From NCBI GenBank assembly GCA_043755595.1, contig JAYUSQ010000264.1:13693-77692 (forward strand): a stretch of DNA of 64,000 bases, written 5' to 3'. Position numbers and translations under genes: made by a program. Every line of letters starts with the position of its first letter. The first letter of the stretch is position 1. Positions 18,999 to 27,446 of the stretch are shown here, piece by piece. Under the pieces are notes generated by a model. It did not search any database. It saw nothing but the letters and a program-made list of their open reading frames with translations, and had not been told where the DNA came from. Source of the stretch: VFZP01 sp043755595 (GTDB lineage Bacteria; Acidobacteriota; Terriglobia; Bryobacterales; Bryobacteraceae).

Positions 18999-19729
18999 CG
19001 CTTGAGCGCCTTCGCCGCCTCCGGGGCAGCCGACCCGCCGCCCGTTCCCTCTTTGGTTAACACGACTACAGCAACGCGCGGCTTGTCCGCAGGCGCGTAG
19101 CCTGCAAACCAGGAGTGGCCACGTGTGGTGCCCGTCTTACCCGCCACCGCCAAGTTATCCACCGCCGCCAGTTGCGCCGTTCCCGCTTCGACGGCCTCCC
19201 GCAGGCCCGGCACGCCAAGGGGAGCGAGCTTGGCGTATGCGCGCGCCAGATCCATCGGTGAGGCCGTCACGCCAAACTCGCCCAATGCCAGTAGCTGGAG
19301 GTCTTCAAGCGATACCGGGTTGCGCGCCAACAGGAATCCAAACCCGCGCAATACCTCGGAAAGTTTGCCGGCGTCCACTGGTTGGACCAGATGAGCGAAG
19401 TAGAAGTTGCAGGAATAAGCCACGGCCTCTCGCGCGGAAACAGGCGCGGCAAAGCGGGGATGCACGCAGTCCATTCGGCGGCCGGAAAGCCGGAGGGTGC
19501 GTCCGCAGATTCGTTCCGGTGGAGACGCGACCGCTTGCAGCACGAATGGTTTGATCGTCGAGCCGGGCGAGACTCTCAGCAAAACATCGCCTTCCTGCCG
19601 CAGAACCCGCCCTGAGCCGACTTCCATCAGGACCACGGCGGCGGCCAGCGCCAATCCAGTCATCACGGACAAGTGTCCCATGACAGGATGGAACTTCGTG
19701 TAGCCTGACAGAAAGGAGCCTCCATACAT
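18977..19729 (-). CDS. Minimal penicillin-binding transpeptidase-domain protein
   Basis: This protein of about 250 residues has the three active-site motifs of penicillin-binding transpeptidases: SPGSTIKP (Ser57 and Lys60 from this start), the YSCN motif (SxN), and AGKTGTTRGHSWFAGYAP (KTG). It is far shorter than class B PBPs (usually 550 or more) and has no pedestal domain. The hydrophobic stretch at residues 20-35 appears to be the first strand of the domain rather than a separate anchor. ATGs at 19729 and 19681 are both possible. The frame is open up to 19819, but that would run into the divergent FAH gene. It overlaps the SpoIID fusion gene downstream, which supports a joint role in peptidoglycan processing. 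Confidence 0.8.
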   Translation of the reverse strand: MYGGSFLSGYTKFHPVMGHLSVMTGLALAAAVVLMEVGSGRVLRQEGDVLLRVSPGSTIKPFVLQAVASPPERICGRTLRLSGRRMDCVHPRFAAPVSAREAVAYSCNFYFAHLVQPVDAGKLSEVLRGFGFLLARNPVSLEDLQLLALGEFGVTASPMDLARAYAKLAPLGVPGLREAVEAGTAQLAAVDNLAVAGKTGTTRGHSWFAGYAPADKPRVAVVVLTKEGTGGGSAAPEAAKALKRWFSKQH

Positions 19730-19730
19730 T

Positions 19731-20519
19731 TTGTCTATCTCACGTTTCGTCCGGTATCGCGATACGTCCGGCGCGCCTTCATGGGGCTTGGTCGACGGCG
19801 ACACGGTGCGGCAACTCACGGCCGCGCCCTACCTCGATCATCAACAGACCGGGCATACCGCCTCACTCGCCGCAGTGACGTTGCTGGCGCCCGCCGAACC
19901 GCCCAAGATTTTCGCCATCGGACGTAACTACAAAAGCCATCTGGGTACACGGCCGGCGCCCGCGCAACCCGAGGTCTTCTACAAACCCATCACCTGCCTG
20001 CAGGATCCAGGCGGCCCGATCGTAATACCGACGGGCGCCGAAAACCTGCACTACGAAGGCGAACTGGTGCTGGTGATCGGCCGCCGCCTGAGCAAAGGCA
20101 CACCGGCGCAGGCGGCCGAGGCGATCTTCGGCGTAACCTGCGGCAACGATGTCAGCGAGCGCTTCTGGCAGAACGGCGGCGAGGGCGGCGCGGGAAAAGA
20201 CCTCCAATGGTGGCGCGCTAAAGGCTCCGACACATTCGGCCCCTGCGGCCCCATGCTGGTGCGCGGGCTTGACCACGCGAACCTGCAACTAACCACGCGA
20301 TTGAACGGCGAAGTCGTGCAACGACAAACTACCGGTGATTTGTTGTTTGACTCCGTCACCATCGTTGCCTACATCAGCCAGAACGTGACGCTTCAGCCGG
20401 GCGATCTGATCTACACGGGCACGCCGGGAACAACCAAAATGCTGAAGCCGGGCGATGCAGTGTCGGTCGAGATCGAAGGCATTGGCATGTTGACCAGCCC
20501 TGTCGCTGCCGCCGCCTAA
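19731..20519 (+). CDS. Fumarylacetoacetate hydrolase-family protein
   Basis: This 262-residue protein has the FAH fold signatures: KIFAIGRNYKSHLG, the metal-binding EGELVLVIGRRLS, GVTCGNDVSER, and PGDLIYTGTPGTTKMLKPGD. FAH-family enzymes hydrolyse or decarboxylate acylpyruvate-type substrates with a divalent metal, often in aromatic degradation; the exact substrate cannot be told. It starts at TTG 19731, with AAAGGAG about 13 nt upstream. The next gene begins 2 nt after its stop. Confidence 0.88.
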   Translation: MSISRFVRYRDTSGAPSWGLVDGDTVRQLTAAPYLDHQQTGHTASLAAVTLLAPAEPPKIFAIGRNYKSHLGTRPAPAQPEVFYKPITCLQDPGGPIVIPTGAENLHYEGELVLVIGRRLSKGTPAQAAEAIFGVTCGNDVSERFWQNGGEGGAGKDLQWWRAKGSDTFGPCGPMLVRGLDHANLQLTTRLNGEVVQRQTTGDLLFDSVTIVAYISQNVTLQPGDLIYTGTPGTTKMLKPGDAVSVEIEGIGMLTSPVAAAA

Positions 20520-20520
20520 A

Positions 20521-21498
20521 ATGCCCGAGCAACTCCAAGCGATACTGGCCGAAAATTTCAGGCCCATCCTCTTCGGGGCACTGCGAGTGCTGATGATTCT
20601 GGGCGGCGCCTTCGCGGTCAATCGTCTATTCCGGCGCGGCCTGCACCGCACGTGGCTCTACTTCATTCAGAACACGCAGCGCCCGGGTGGACACTCAACC
20701 GACCCCGAGTTCGAAAAGCAGGCCGCCACCATCGCGGGCGTACTGCAGCGCACGACTACGGTCCTGATCTACGTCCTCGCGCTGGTGATGGCTTTGCGCG
20801 AACTCGGCTTCGATGTGGCGCCGCTGCTGGCGGGCGCGGGTGTCGCCAGTATTGCCATCGGCTTTGGCGCGCAGAATCTCGTGCGCGATGTGATCTCCGG
20901 TATTTTCCTCCTTTCGGAAAACCAGATCCGCGTCAACGATGTGGTGGTGATCAACGATACCGCAGGCTTGGTCGAAGAGATCAATCTGCGAACCACGGTG
21001 CTGCGCGATGGCGAAGGCACGGTACATGTGTTCCCCAACGGCGCCATCGCCAAGCTCGCCAATCGCACACAAGGCCACTCGTTCTATATGTTCGATCTGA
21101 ACCTGTCTTATCGCGACGATCCGGACCGCGCGATCGCGATACTGCGCGAGACCGGCGAGCGATTAGCGGCGGAAGCGCCGTATAGCGCATCGATCCTGGC
21201 GCCGATCGAAATTTTCGGGGTCGATAAGCTCGGCGAGACGCATGTGGTCGTCAAAGGGCGGATTAAGACCCGGCCCGGGAAGCAATGGGAGGTGGGGCGG
21301 GAGATTAACCGCCGGCTCAAGCAACGATTCGACGCCGAGGGTTTTGATTTGCCCGCGCGGGCTCCGCGCCATCTGGAAGCGACGCTGAACCCGGGGCTGG
21401 GAATCGTAAGCGAAGAGACGGTTCGCGCGATCGTCCGCGACGTTTTAGCCGAAACGAAGGTCCTTGATGTAAAGGCTGGTAAACAAGAGCCCTCCTAG
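20521..21498 (+). CDS. MscS-family mechanosensitive channel
   Basis: This 325-residue inner-membrane protein has an N-terminal helix, two further helices, and the pore-lining TM3 with its glycine/alanine pattern (GAGVASIAIGFGAQNLVRDV). The MscS beta domain follows (FLLSENQIRVNDVVVIND; GTVHVFPNGAIAKLANRT), then an alpha/beta C-terminal domain. Such channels open under membrane tension to release osmolytes. It follows the FAH gene with a single-base gap, so the two are probably co-transcribed, though no functional link is obvious. Confidence 0.93.
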   Translation: MPEQLQAILAENFRPILFGALRVLMILGGAFAVNRLFRRGLHRTWLYFIQNTQRPGGHSTDPEFEKQAATIAGVLQRTTTVLIYVLALVMALRELGFDVAPLLAGAGVASIAIGFGAQNLVRDVISGIFLLSENQIRVNDVVVINDTAGLVEEINLRTTVLRDGEGTVHVFPNGAIAKLANRTQGHSFYMFDLNLSYRDDPDRAIAILRETGERLAAEAPYSASILAPIEIFGVDKLGETHVVVKGRIKTRPGKQWEVGREINRRLKQRFDAEGFDLPARAPRHLEATLNPGLGIVSEETVRAIVRDVLAETKVLDVKAGKQEPS

Positions 21499-21545
21499 GT
21501 CTGAGTTGCATTGATTCAACCGTCACTTTGTGGTGTTCTAGAAGC

Positions 21546-23311
21546 ATGAGGCTCGCTGTATTGGCCCTGCTCGTGGCCGTTTCCTTCGGCTCTGCGCAGA
21601 CACAACTGCGCTCCCTTCGTGGCGTCCCGGTGCCGGAACCGCCTGGGTTGAATGAGTATGTTCGCGACAAAACGGCGCTGGCCGCGCTGGGCAAGGCCTT
21701 CTTCTGGGACATGCAAGCCCGCAGTGATGGTGTGACCGCTTGCGCCACTTGCCACTTTCACGCGGGCGCGGATCATCGGCGGCAGAACATGCTGGTCGAT
21801 CCACAGAACCCTTTCCCGCTGAACCTGGAACTCTCGAGTGTAGCCTTCCCCTTCCGGCTGCTGGCCGACCCATCGAATCGCAACTCTACGGTCTGGCGCG
21901 ACACGAGCGTGCGGGTTGGCTCCGCTGGCACGATCCGGCGAATCTTTGAAGGCATCGTCCCCGGCCAAGCCGCCGAACTGGGGCGCGATGCGCTGGACAA
22001 ACCCGAGTTCATGATGGGCAATCTGCAAGTGCGGCGCGTGACCGTCCGTAACACGCCATCGGTTTTCAACACCGCCTATTATGTCCGCAATTTCTGGGAT
22101 GGCCGCGCGACTCGGACGTTTAACGGCTTCACGGTCACGGGCGGCGATGTGGATGCTCCGGGAGTATTGGTTGCCGCCGGCGAGGACGGCGGGCTTCAAC
22201 GTCATCACGTCAGGCTCGATCGAGCAAGCCTGGCAGCGCAAGCCGTTGGACCGGCGCTTGACCATTTGGAGATGTCCTACGCGGGCCGCACCTGGCCGCT
22301 GTTGGGTTAAGAAGCTGCTCGGTCTGCCGCCGCTGGCGTTGCAGAAAGTGGCCGAGGACGACAGTGCACTGGGGGCGATGGCGCGCACCGGCGACGGGCG
22401 TGGATTGCAAGAACGCTTCACGTATCTTTCGTTGATCCCAGGCGGCGTTTGCGCCCAGATTCTGGGAGTCGCAGCAACTGGTGAATGGCTCGGGCGAGGC
22501 GATTGCGGACCGCACTGGCGCGCCCGCCAACTTGGATGAGTTCACGCAAGCGGAGTACAATTTCTCCCTCTTCTGGGGCTTGGCGCTCCAGGCGTACCAA
22601 TCTACACTTATCTACACTGAACTCCGATGACTCTCCGTTTGACCGCTTCATTTCATGGAAGGCAACCGGCAAGCGCTCACCCAACAGGAACAGGACGGTA
22701 TGACGTTGTTTCAAAACGGCGCGCGATGCACGCAATGCCAAAACGGCGCTCAGTTTTCCGCCGCCGCGTTCAACGATAATTTCAGCACGCGCAACGATAG
22801 CTTCGAGACGACGGGCGTAAGGCCCGCCAGCGAAGACATCGGGGCCGGCAACGCGGCGTTCAAGTCGATCGGTCTGCGCAATATCGAGTTCACCGGTCCT
22901 TACTTTCATAACGGGGGACAGGCAACACTTGAACAGGTAATCGCGTTTTACCGGCGCGGCGGAGACTTCTCGCCGATCACCGGCGACATCCGGGCATTCA
23001 ATGCCGGGCCTGAGCAGGTGGCGTCGATCGTAGCGTTTCTCAAGGCGTTGAGCGACGATCGCGTCCGCTTCGAGCGGGCTCCTTTCGATCACCCTGAGCT
23101 GTGCGTGCCTGTTGGGCATGTGGAAGAGTCTTCTACGGCGCACGCCGCCAGCGCCGTGGAGAAGTGGCGATCGGTTCCGGCGGTCGGCGCCAGTGGCAAT
23201 GCCGTACCGTTGCGGACGTTCGATGAATTGCTGGCTGGGATCGGCGAACCCGTACACTCGCTGAGCGAGGCTTGTTCGGCTCCGCTTCCGCTGGACGGAC
23301 CGGTCCGTTAG
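21546..23311 (+). pseudogene. Decayed di-haem cytochrome c peroxidase (MauG/CcpA family)
   Basis: Read across frames, this is a complete periplasmic di-haem peroxidase: signal peptide (MRLAVLALLVAVSFGSA), first haem site CATCH, NTPSVFNTAYYVRNFWDGRA, LDHLEMSYAGRTWPLLG, and the C-terminal NIEFTGPYFHNGG. It carries four frame lesions. (1) Near 22305, frame 1 hits TAA just after WPLLG. (2) Near 22437 there is one extra C. (3) At about 22601-22620 a 10-bp tandem duplication (ATCTACACTT repeat) occurs. (4) Near 22650 there is a 5-bp tandem duplication (TTCATTTCAT). The second haem motif reads CTQCQN, so the haem-ligand His of CxxCH is lost. Neighbouring genes are intact, which argues against poor sequence quality. 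Confidence 0.88.
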
Positions 23312-23946
23312 CACGCCTCGGCGCCGGGAGAGCGGTCGAATTGGCCGTAGGAGACCGGTGCGCCGATGGCGGTTTGCGCAACAATCGACAAGTGGAGAGG
23401 GGTCCGCAACTTCTTCTTCTGCGAAGTTCGTGCGGGCGGCGCGTTCGTTTTGGAGAGCTTTCAATTTCCGTTAGCTACTTCGCAAGGAGATCGCACAACA
23501 ACCTAACCTACATCCCTCGGCCCGTTCGACCTTCAAATCGCCGATTCTGACTTGGTTGGGGCTGCCGCCGCTTGAAATTATGTAGAAACTCCAGCCCCCG
23601 GCTTTGCCCGGGGATAAGCGAAGCGTTACTTGGGACAGGCTGCCGCCGAAGCTCCACGCTCCAGGCCCAAACCACGGGGGTTGGTCTTCAACTCACCGTT
23701 CCAGTTTTGGGATCAGGGTCCTGGTTGACCGACAACCTGAACCGAAAGGCCTGACCAGATCGCGAACACGCCGTAGTGGCGGCTCATAATTTGGATTCTA
23801 GATCCACAACGCTTGTTCGGTATTTCGCGCGAAACGGACAGTCATCGGTGACCTTTCTTCCAGTACCGGAACCGGACTGGGCGACAATAGGCCTAAGGTG
23901 GCTTGCTAAGTACGCCCCGCCGGAAGATACTATACGGCAGACTGCC
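23312..23946. other. 635-nt stretch without a recognisable gene
   Basis: No reading frame here has a convincing start, length or family motif. Forward frames are broken by many stops, and I recognise nothing in the short conceptual peptides. A GC hairpin (CCCCCGGC-TTT-GCCCGGGG, one mismatch) lies near 23590-23610. Coming straight after a decayed gene, this could be the eroded remains of further genes. The last part must contain the promoter of the exported protein starting at 23947. Confidence 0.5.
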
Positions 23947-24390
23947 ATGCGAATTTTCTCGCTCTTCCTGCTGAATGCCTTGTTGTTCGGTGGTACGGCG
24001 CAAGCCGCCGGGCGTCTGTCGAAGTTAATCTGGGGCGGCGACGGCGCCCGGACTCCGCTGTTGACCCACGGCAGGGCCAAGATGCTCGAACTGGAGGTCG
24101 TCGAACGGCCGGCGAAAGTAGTGGTTGAAGAATTCGCGATCGTCCGCTTTCGCGTGAAGCAATTGAGCCATCCCGATCCACAGTTCGTCGGACCTCCCCT
24201 CCGCTTCCGCCGCCTCTCGCTCGCCGGGGCGCAACTTGAGCAGCAATGGATGCATCCGAATGGAGAGGGGATCTACCAACTTTCGGTTCCGATGCGTCAA
24301 GCGCGGCAGCATTACCTCTATTTTGAAACCGGCGATCACAAGACTGTACTTGCCAGGGTGCCCTGGGTCGTTCTCCGTTCGGCTGACTAG
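23947..24390 (+). CDS. Small exported protein of unknown function
   Basis: This 147-residue protein begins with a clear signal peptide (MRIFSLFLLNALLFGGTAQA) cleaved near residue 20. I choose ATG 23947 for that reason; the frame is open further upstream but without a leader. The mature part is predicted mostly beta and basic, with no cysteines. I do not recognise the family. It is followed 26 nt later by the PAP2 phosphatase gene. Confidence 0.65.
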   Translation: MRIFSLFLLNALLFGGTAQAAGRLSKLIWGGDGARTPLLTHGRAKMLELEVVERPAKVVVEEFAIVRFRVKQLSHPDPQFVGPPLRFRRLSLAGAQLEQQWMHPNGEGIYQLSVPMRQARQHYLYFETGDHKTVLARVPWVVLRSAD

Positions 24391-24415
24391 GCTCAGGTTG
24401 TAAGATAACAGCCAC

Positions 24416-25507
24416 ATGCCAGCATGGGCGAGCACTGCCGAGGATGCCATTGGTCTCCCGGTCTGGGGGAATTTTCCGTCTGGCGCCGCCCTTGTGATAT
24501 TTGGTTTGTTGGTCTTGATTGGCGGCCTTTTCAGGCCCGCCCTGGCCCGCTGGTTTCCACGCCCGGTTTTTGCCGGCGTAGCGGTTGTCTGCTTCGGTTT
24601 GTCGATGATGGCGGGCTCGCGATTGGGCTTATGGTTGATTTCGCCAATTGTCACGATGTCCGCCGTGGCGCTGGCAGTCGCCGGTTTCGGCACGGCCCAT
24701 CCGCTACTTCCCCCGGATGACGATGCTACGCCTTCGCTTGAGGAGCGCGTTCGATTCTGGTTCGGCTGCGCCGTTCCTTGGGTCGCGGTTTACGAATTCA
24801 CAGTCCACATGCGCCTGCCCGGACGTGCTTTTCAGTTCGATTTCGAAGACCAACTGCCGATCTATCCCGTTACCTCGTTGCTCTACCAAAGCACTTATGT
24901 AGCCGTCACCCTTGCCCCGTTTCTAGCCCGCACTCGGCGCGAGCTTCGCAAACTCACAATTTCGGCTTGGGTGGCCACGGCCTTGGTGTTCCCTTTCTAC
25001 TGGCTAGTGCCATCCACTGCGCCCCGCCGTCCGATGACCGGCGACCATCTATTGGCCCGGCTCCTTTCTTTCGAGCGTAACGTCTATCCTCCTTCGGCGG
25101 CCTTCCCATCGTTCCATGTGTTGTGGTCGATCTTCATCGGCCGGCTGGCTCGTCCGTCATGGCTCGGTTGGCTCTACGCGCTGGCGATCGCAATTTCCTG
25201 TGTCACGACCGGCATGCATTACATCCCGGATGTGATCGTGTCGTTCGTGATCGCTCCTCTATTCATGGAGCCCGAGCGTTGGTTGTGGCGGCCGTTGCTA
25301 CGGCTCGCCAATCGATTCGGTTTGGATGAAAAGGGACTAGCGTGGTTGCTCGTCTACGCCTTGTTGGGACTGATTCTGTTCTGTCTGTGGTGGCGTTCGT
25401 GCCCGGCGGCGATTATTGTTCTTGCTGCGTCGATCGGCGTGGTGCTGATCGAGTTGGCGCGAGCCGGGCGTCGCCGCGGGAATCAGTGGGTCGCGAACCG
25501 GCGATAG
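24416..25507 (+). CDS. PAP2-family membrane phosphatase
   Basis: This 363-residue protein has about eight to nine transmembrane helices. PAP2 superfamily motifs lie in the middle: AAFPSFHVLWS (PSxH) and GMHYIPDVIVS (the SRxxxxxHxxxD-like third motif, with TTGMHYIPD). The first KxxxxxxRP motif is seen loosely as STAPRRP. Members remove phosphate from lipid phosphates or undecaprenyl pyrophosphate, or transfer phosphoinositol groups. The substrate cannot be assigned. Its 3' end overlaps the convergent TSUP gene by 25 nt. Confidence 0.82.
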   Translation: MPAWASTAEDAIGLPVWGNFPSGAALVIFGLLVLIGGLFRPALARWFPRPVFAGVAVVCFGLSMMAGSRLGLWLISPIVTMSAVALAVAGFGTAHPLLPPDDDATPSLEERVRFWFGCAVPWVAVYEFTVHMRLPGRAFQFDFEDQLPIYPVTSLLYQSTYVAVTLAPFLARTRRELRKLTISAWVATALVFPFYWLVPSTAPRRPMTGDHLLARLLSFERNVYPPSAAFPSFHVLWSIFIGRLARPSWLGWLYALAIAISCVTTGMHYIPDVIVSFVIAPLFMEPERWLWRPLLRLANRFGLDEKGLAWLLVYALLGLILFCLWWRSCPAAIIVLAASIGVVLIELARAGRRRGNQWVANRR

Positions 25508-26259
25508 AACGAATAGCCCGCGACGGCGAAGCCGATTGTGATCACGATCGAACGGACGGTGGCCGCCGGCAATTTACGGGCCAGGCGCGCTCCAACGTAA
25601 CCGCCTATGATCGAGGCGGCCGCCATTGGCAACGCGTAACGCCACACTATTTTGCCTTCAAAGACAAAGATCGCCGCGCCGATGCCGTTCATCACCGAAG
25701 CGAGGATCGCCTTGACGCCGTTCATCTGGTGGATATTCGCAATGCCCATGAAGCTGAGCGAACTCAGCATCAGTATCCCAATTCCGGCTCCAAAGTAGCC
25801 GCCATAGACCCCGACGAGAAACTGAAAAAAAACGACGCCTGCCAAAGTCGCGGACGAAGGCGCTTCATGTGGCGTGGCGCCGATCCACTTCGCGATCGGC
25901 CTCTGCACTAACATGAGCGTTGTCGCGGTGAGGAGTAACCAGGGCACCAGAGTTTCGAACAGCCTTTCGGGCATCCTCGTCAAAGCGAACGCGCCTGCAA
26001 TGCCGCCGATTAGGCTGGGAAAAAATAAGCGGCTCAGAATCGGCTTCGACGCCGCCACTTCTGTGCGATAGCCCCACGCCGATGCAAACGAGCCGGGTAG
26101 GAGCGCGAGCGTGCTGGTCGCGTTGGCCGGTACGGCGGCCAAAACCGTCAGCAGTGCCGGGAACGTCGCGAGGGTGCCCCCGCCGGCAATTGAGTTGATT
26201 GCCCCGGCGACGAGCGCGGACAGACACAGGAGGAGAATCGTGAGTGGCGAATCGGTCAT
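25483..26259 (-). CDS. TSUP (TauE/SafE) family permease
   Basis: This 258-residue inner-membrane protein has about seven or eight helices and the family pattern at both halves: GAINSIAGGGTLATFPALL near the N-terminus and GVYGGYFGAGIGILMLSSLS in the middle. TSUP proteins export or import sulphite, sulphoacetate or other organosulphur anions. The substrate here is unknown. It is transcribed toward, and overlaps by 25 nt, the PAP2 gene. Confidence 0.9.
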   Translation of the reverse strand: MTDSPLTILLLCLSALVAGAINSIAGGGTLATFPALLTVLAAVPANATSTLALLPGSFASAWGYRTEVAASKPILSRLFFPSLIGGIAGAFALTRMPERLFETLVPWLLLTATTLMLVQRPIAKWIGATPHEAPSSATLAGVVFFQFLVGVYGGYFGAGIGILMLSSLSFMGIANIHQMNGVKAILASVMNGIGAAIFVFEGKIVWRYALPMAAASIIGGYVGARLARKLPAATVRSIVITIGFAVAGYSFYRRFATH

Positions 26260-26369
26260 ATTGGAGCAGGCGAACTCTCAAGGCTATCAGACGCCGTAGC
26301 CAATGTTCCGATTTAAGAGAAGTCATGTGAGAGTTTTGGTCCCCTAACTCCACTTTATCTATAGGCGCG

Positions 26370-27377
26370 ATGAACAAGCCGTTTGACCGACACCTGAAAG
26401 AGTTTTTGGATCACGCACCGGAGTTGTTTCTCGGGTTGCTGCAGAAGTTGCCAACTGGGCCGGGCTGGGAGTTGAAGGTGCTGCGGCAGGAAACCTCGCC
26501 GCCTGTGATGATGCCTGACTTCGTGACGATGGCCACCGGGCCCGATGGAGAAGTCTTCATTTTTCACCTGGAGTTTTTCTTGGACTACGCAGATTGGCAG
26601 CCGGCGAAGATGGCCAAATATGGTGGAAGCCTGATGTCGCAGTACGATGCCGAAGTCAATTCACTGCTGATCCTGATCCGTCCGGGCGCGCCGGCGGTGA
26701 TCGGTTCGAGCGGCGAGTACGGTAAGGGAAAGACTCGGATCACGCACGAATTCGAAACGGTGAAGTTGTGGGAAGTCAGCCCGGCTCCGATCCTGGAGAA
26801 TGCGTCGATGCGTCACTTAATGGCTCTGGTTCCGGCCCTGGCGTCCGATTGGAGTACGGTGCAAAAAGCCGCCGAAGCGGTCGTCCAATCCGGCGACGAG
26901 TCAGAGCTTTCGCGGCTGTTGTTAATGTTGAGCCTCAAGTACAATAAAGAACAGATCGACCAATTGATCGGGAGACATGCGATGGGATTCGGCGAAGTGC
27001 TTTGGGAAGGTTCGTCCCTGCTGAAGGATATGCGTGAGAAGGCCACGAACGAGGGCCTGATGGCAGGCTTAGAAAAGGGCTTAGAAAAGGGCTTAGAAAA
27101 GGGCTTGGAGAAGGGCCTAGCCCAAGGCTTAGAGCAAGGGTTAGCCCAGGGCCTGGAGCAAGGCCGCCGAGCGGGCATTGAGGCCGGTCAGTGCGAAGAG
27201 GCCAGGCGGCTGCTGCGCGCCGTTCTGCGGGACCGCTTTCCCGGCCTGGAATCGCTACCCGAGATTGCCAACATCCGCAGTCTCTCCAAGCTCGAAGCTC
27301 TCTTCATCAGTCATGCGCTCAAGGATGTTTCGCGTGCGGGCGTGGAACTGGCGATTCGCGAAGCAGCCGCTGAGTAG
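26370..27377 (+). CDS. Rpn-family (PD-(D/E)XK nuclease-like) protein with GLEK repeats
   Basis: This 335-residue protein has an N-terminal PD-(D/E)XK-like core of the Rpn/transposase-31 type. It includes MMPDFVTMATGPDGEVFIFH and LEFFLDYADWQPAKMAKYGG, with Asp and Glu candidates for metal binding. A helical middle follows (NKEQIDQLIGRHAMGFGEVL), then eight GLxx tetrapeptide repeats, then an alpha-helical C-terminal domain. Rpn proteins are recombination-promoting nucleases that often carry a GxxEGxxxG-type repeat linker. The start is ATG 26370 with no obvious Shine-Dalgarno. A truncated relative lies at 30410-30745. Confidence 0.75.
   Translation: MNKPFDRHLKEFLDHAPELFLGLLQKLPTGPGWELKVLRQETSPPVMMPDFVTMATGPDGEVFIFHLEFFLDYADWQPAKMAKYGGSLMSQYDAEVNSLLILIRPGAPAVIGSSGEYGKGKTRITHEFETVKLWEVSPAPILENASMRHLMALVPALASDWSTVQKAAEAVVQSGDESELSRLLLMLSLKYNKEQIDQLIGRHAMGFGEVLWEGSSLLKDMREKATNEGLMAGLEKGLEKGLEKGLEKGLAQGLEQGLAQGLEQGRRAGIEAGQCEEARRLLRAVLRDRFPGLESLPEIANIRSLSKLEALFISHALKDVSRAGVELAIREAAAE
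27066..27161 (+). repeat. 12-bp tandem repeat encoding GLEK/GLAQ/GLEQ units
   Basis: Eight consecutive 12-bp units encode GLEK x4, GLAQ, GLEQ, GLAQ, GLEQ inside the Rpn-like gene. The first three DNA units are identical (GGCTTAGAAAAG); the later ones diverge at synonymous and first-codon positions. The unit length is a multiple of three, so copy-number change keeps the frame. Confidence 0.9.
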
Positions 27378-27446
27378 CGGCACGCTGCGAGTCCCGTTGA
27401 CCGCTCGCCCCGCTCTTTCGTTTTTTCGATATACTCGCGAGCGCAC

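Noticed and set aside
22305..22312. Stop in the peroxidase gene as a recoded codon
   Set aside because: The stop is TAA, the frame changes immediately after it, and further lesions follow.
22418..23464. Long minus-strand open frame (about 348 codons) over the peroxidase pseudogene
   Set aside because: It is antisense to recognisable peroxidase sequence, has no family motif, and is basic and Arg-rich as expected of a GC-rich shadow frame.
27066..27161. Possible short CRISPR-like array
   Set aside because: The 12-bp units are contiguous without spacers and encode GLxx in an open gene.
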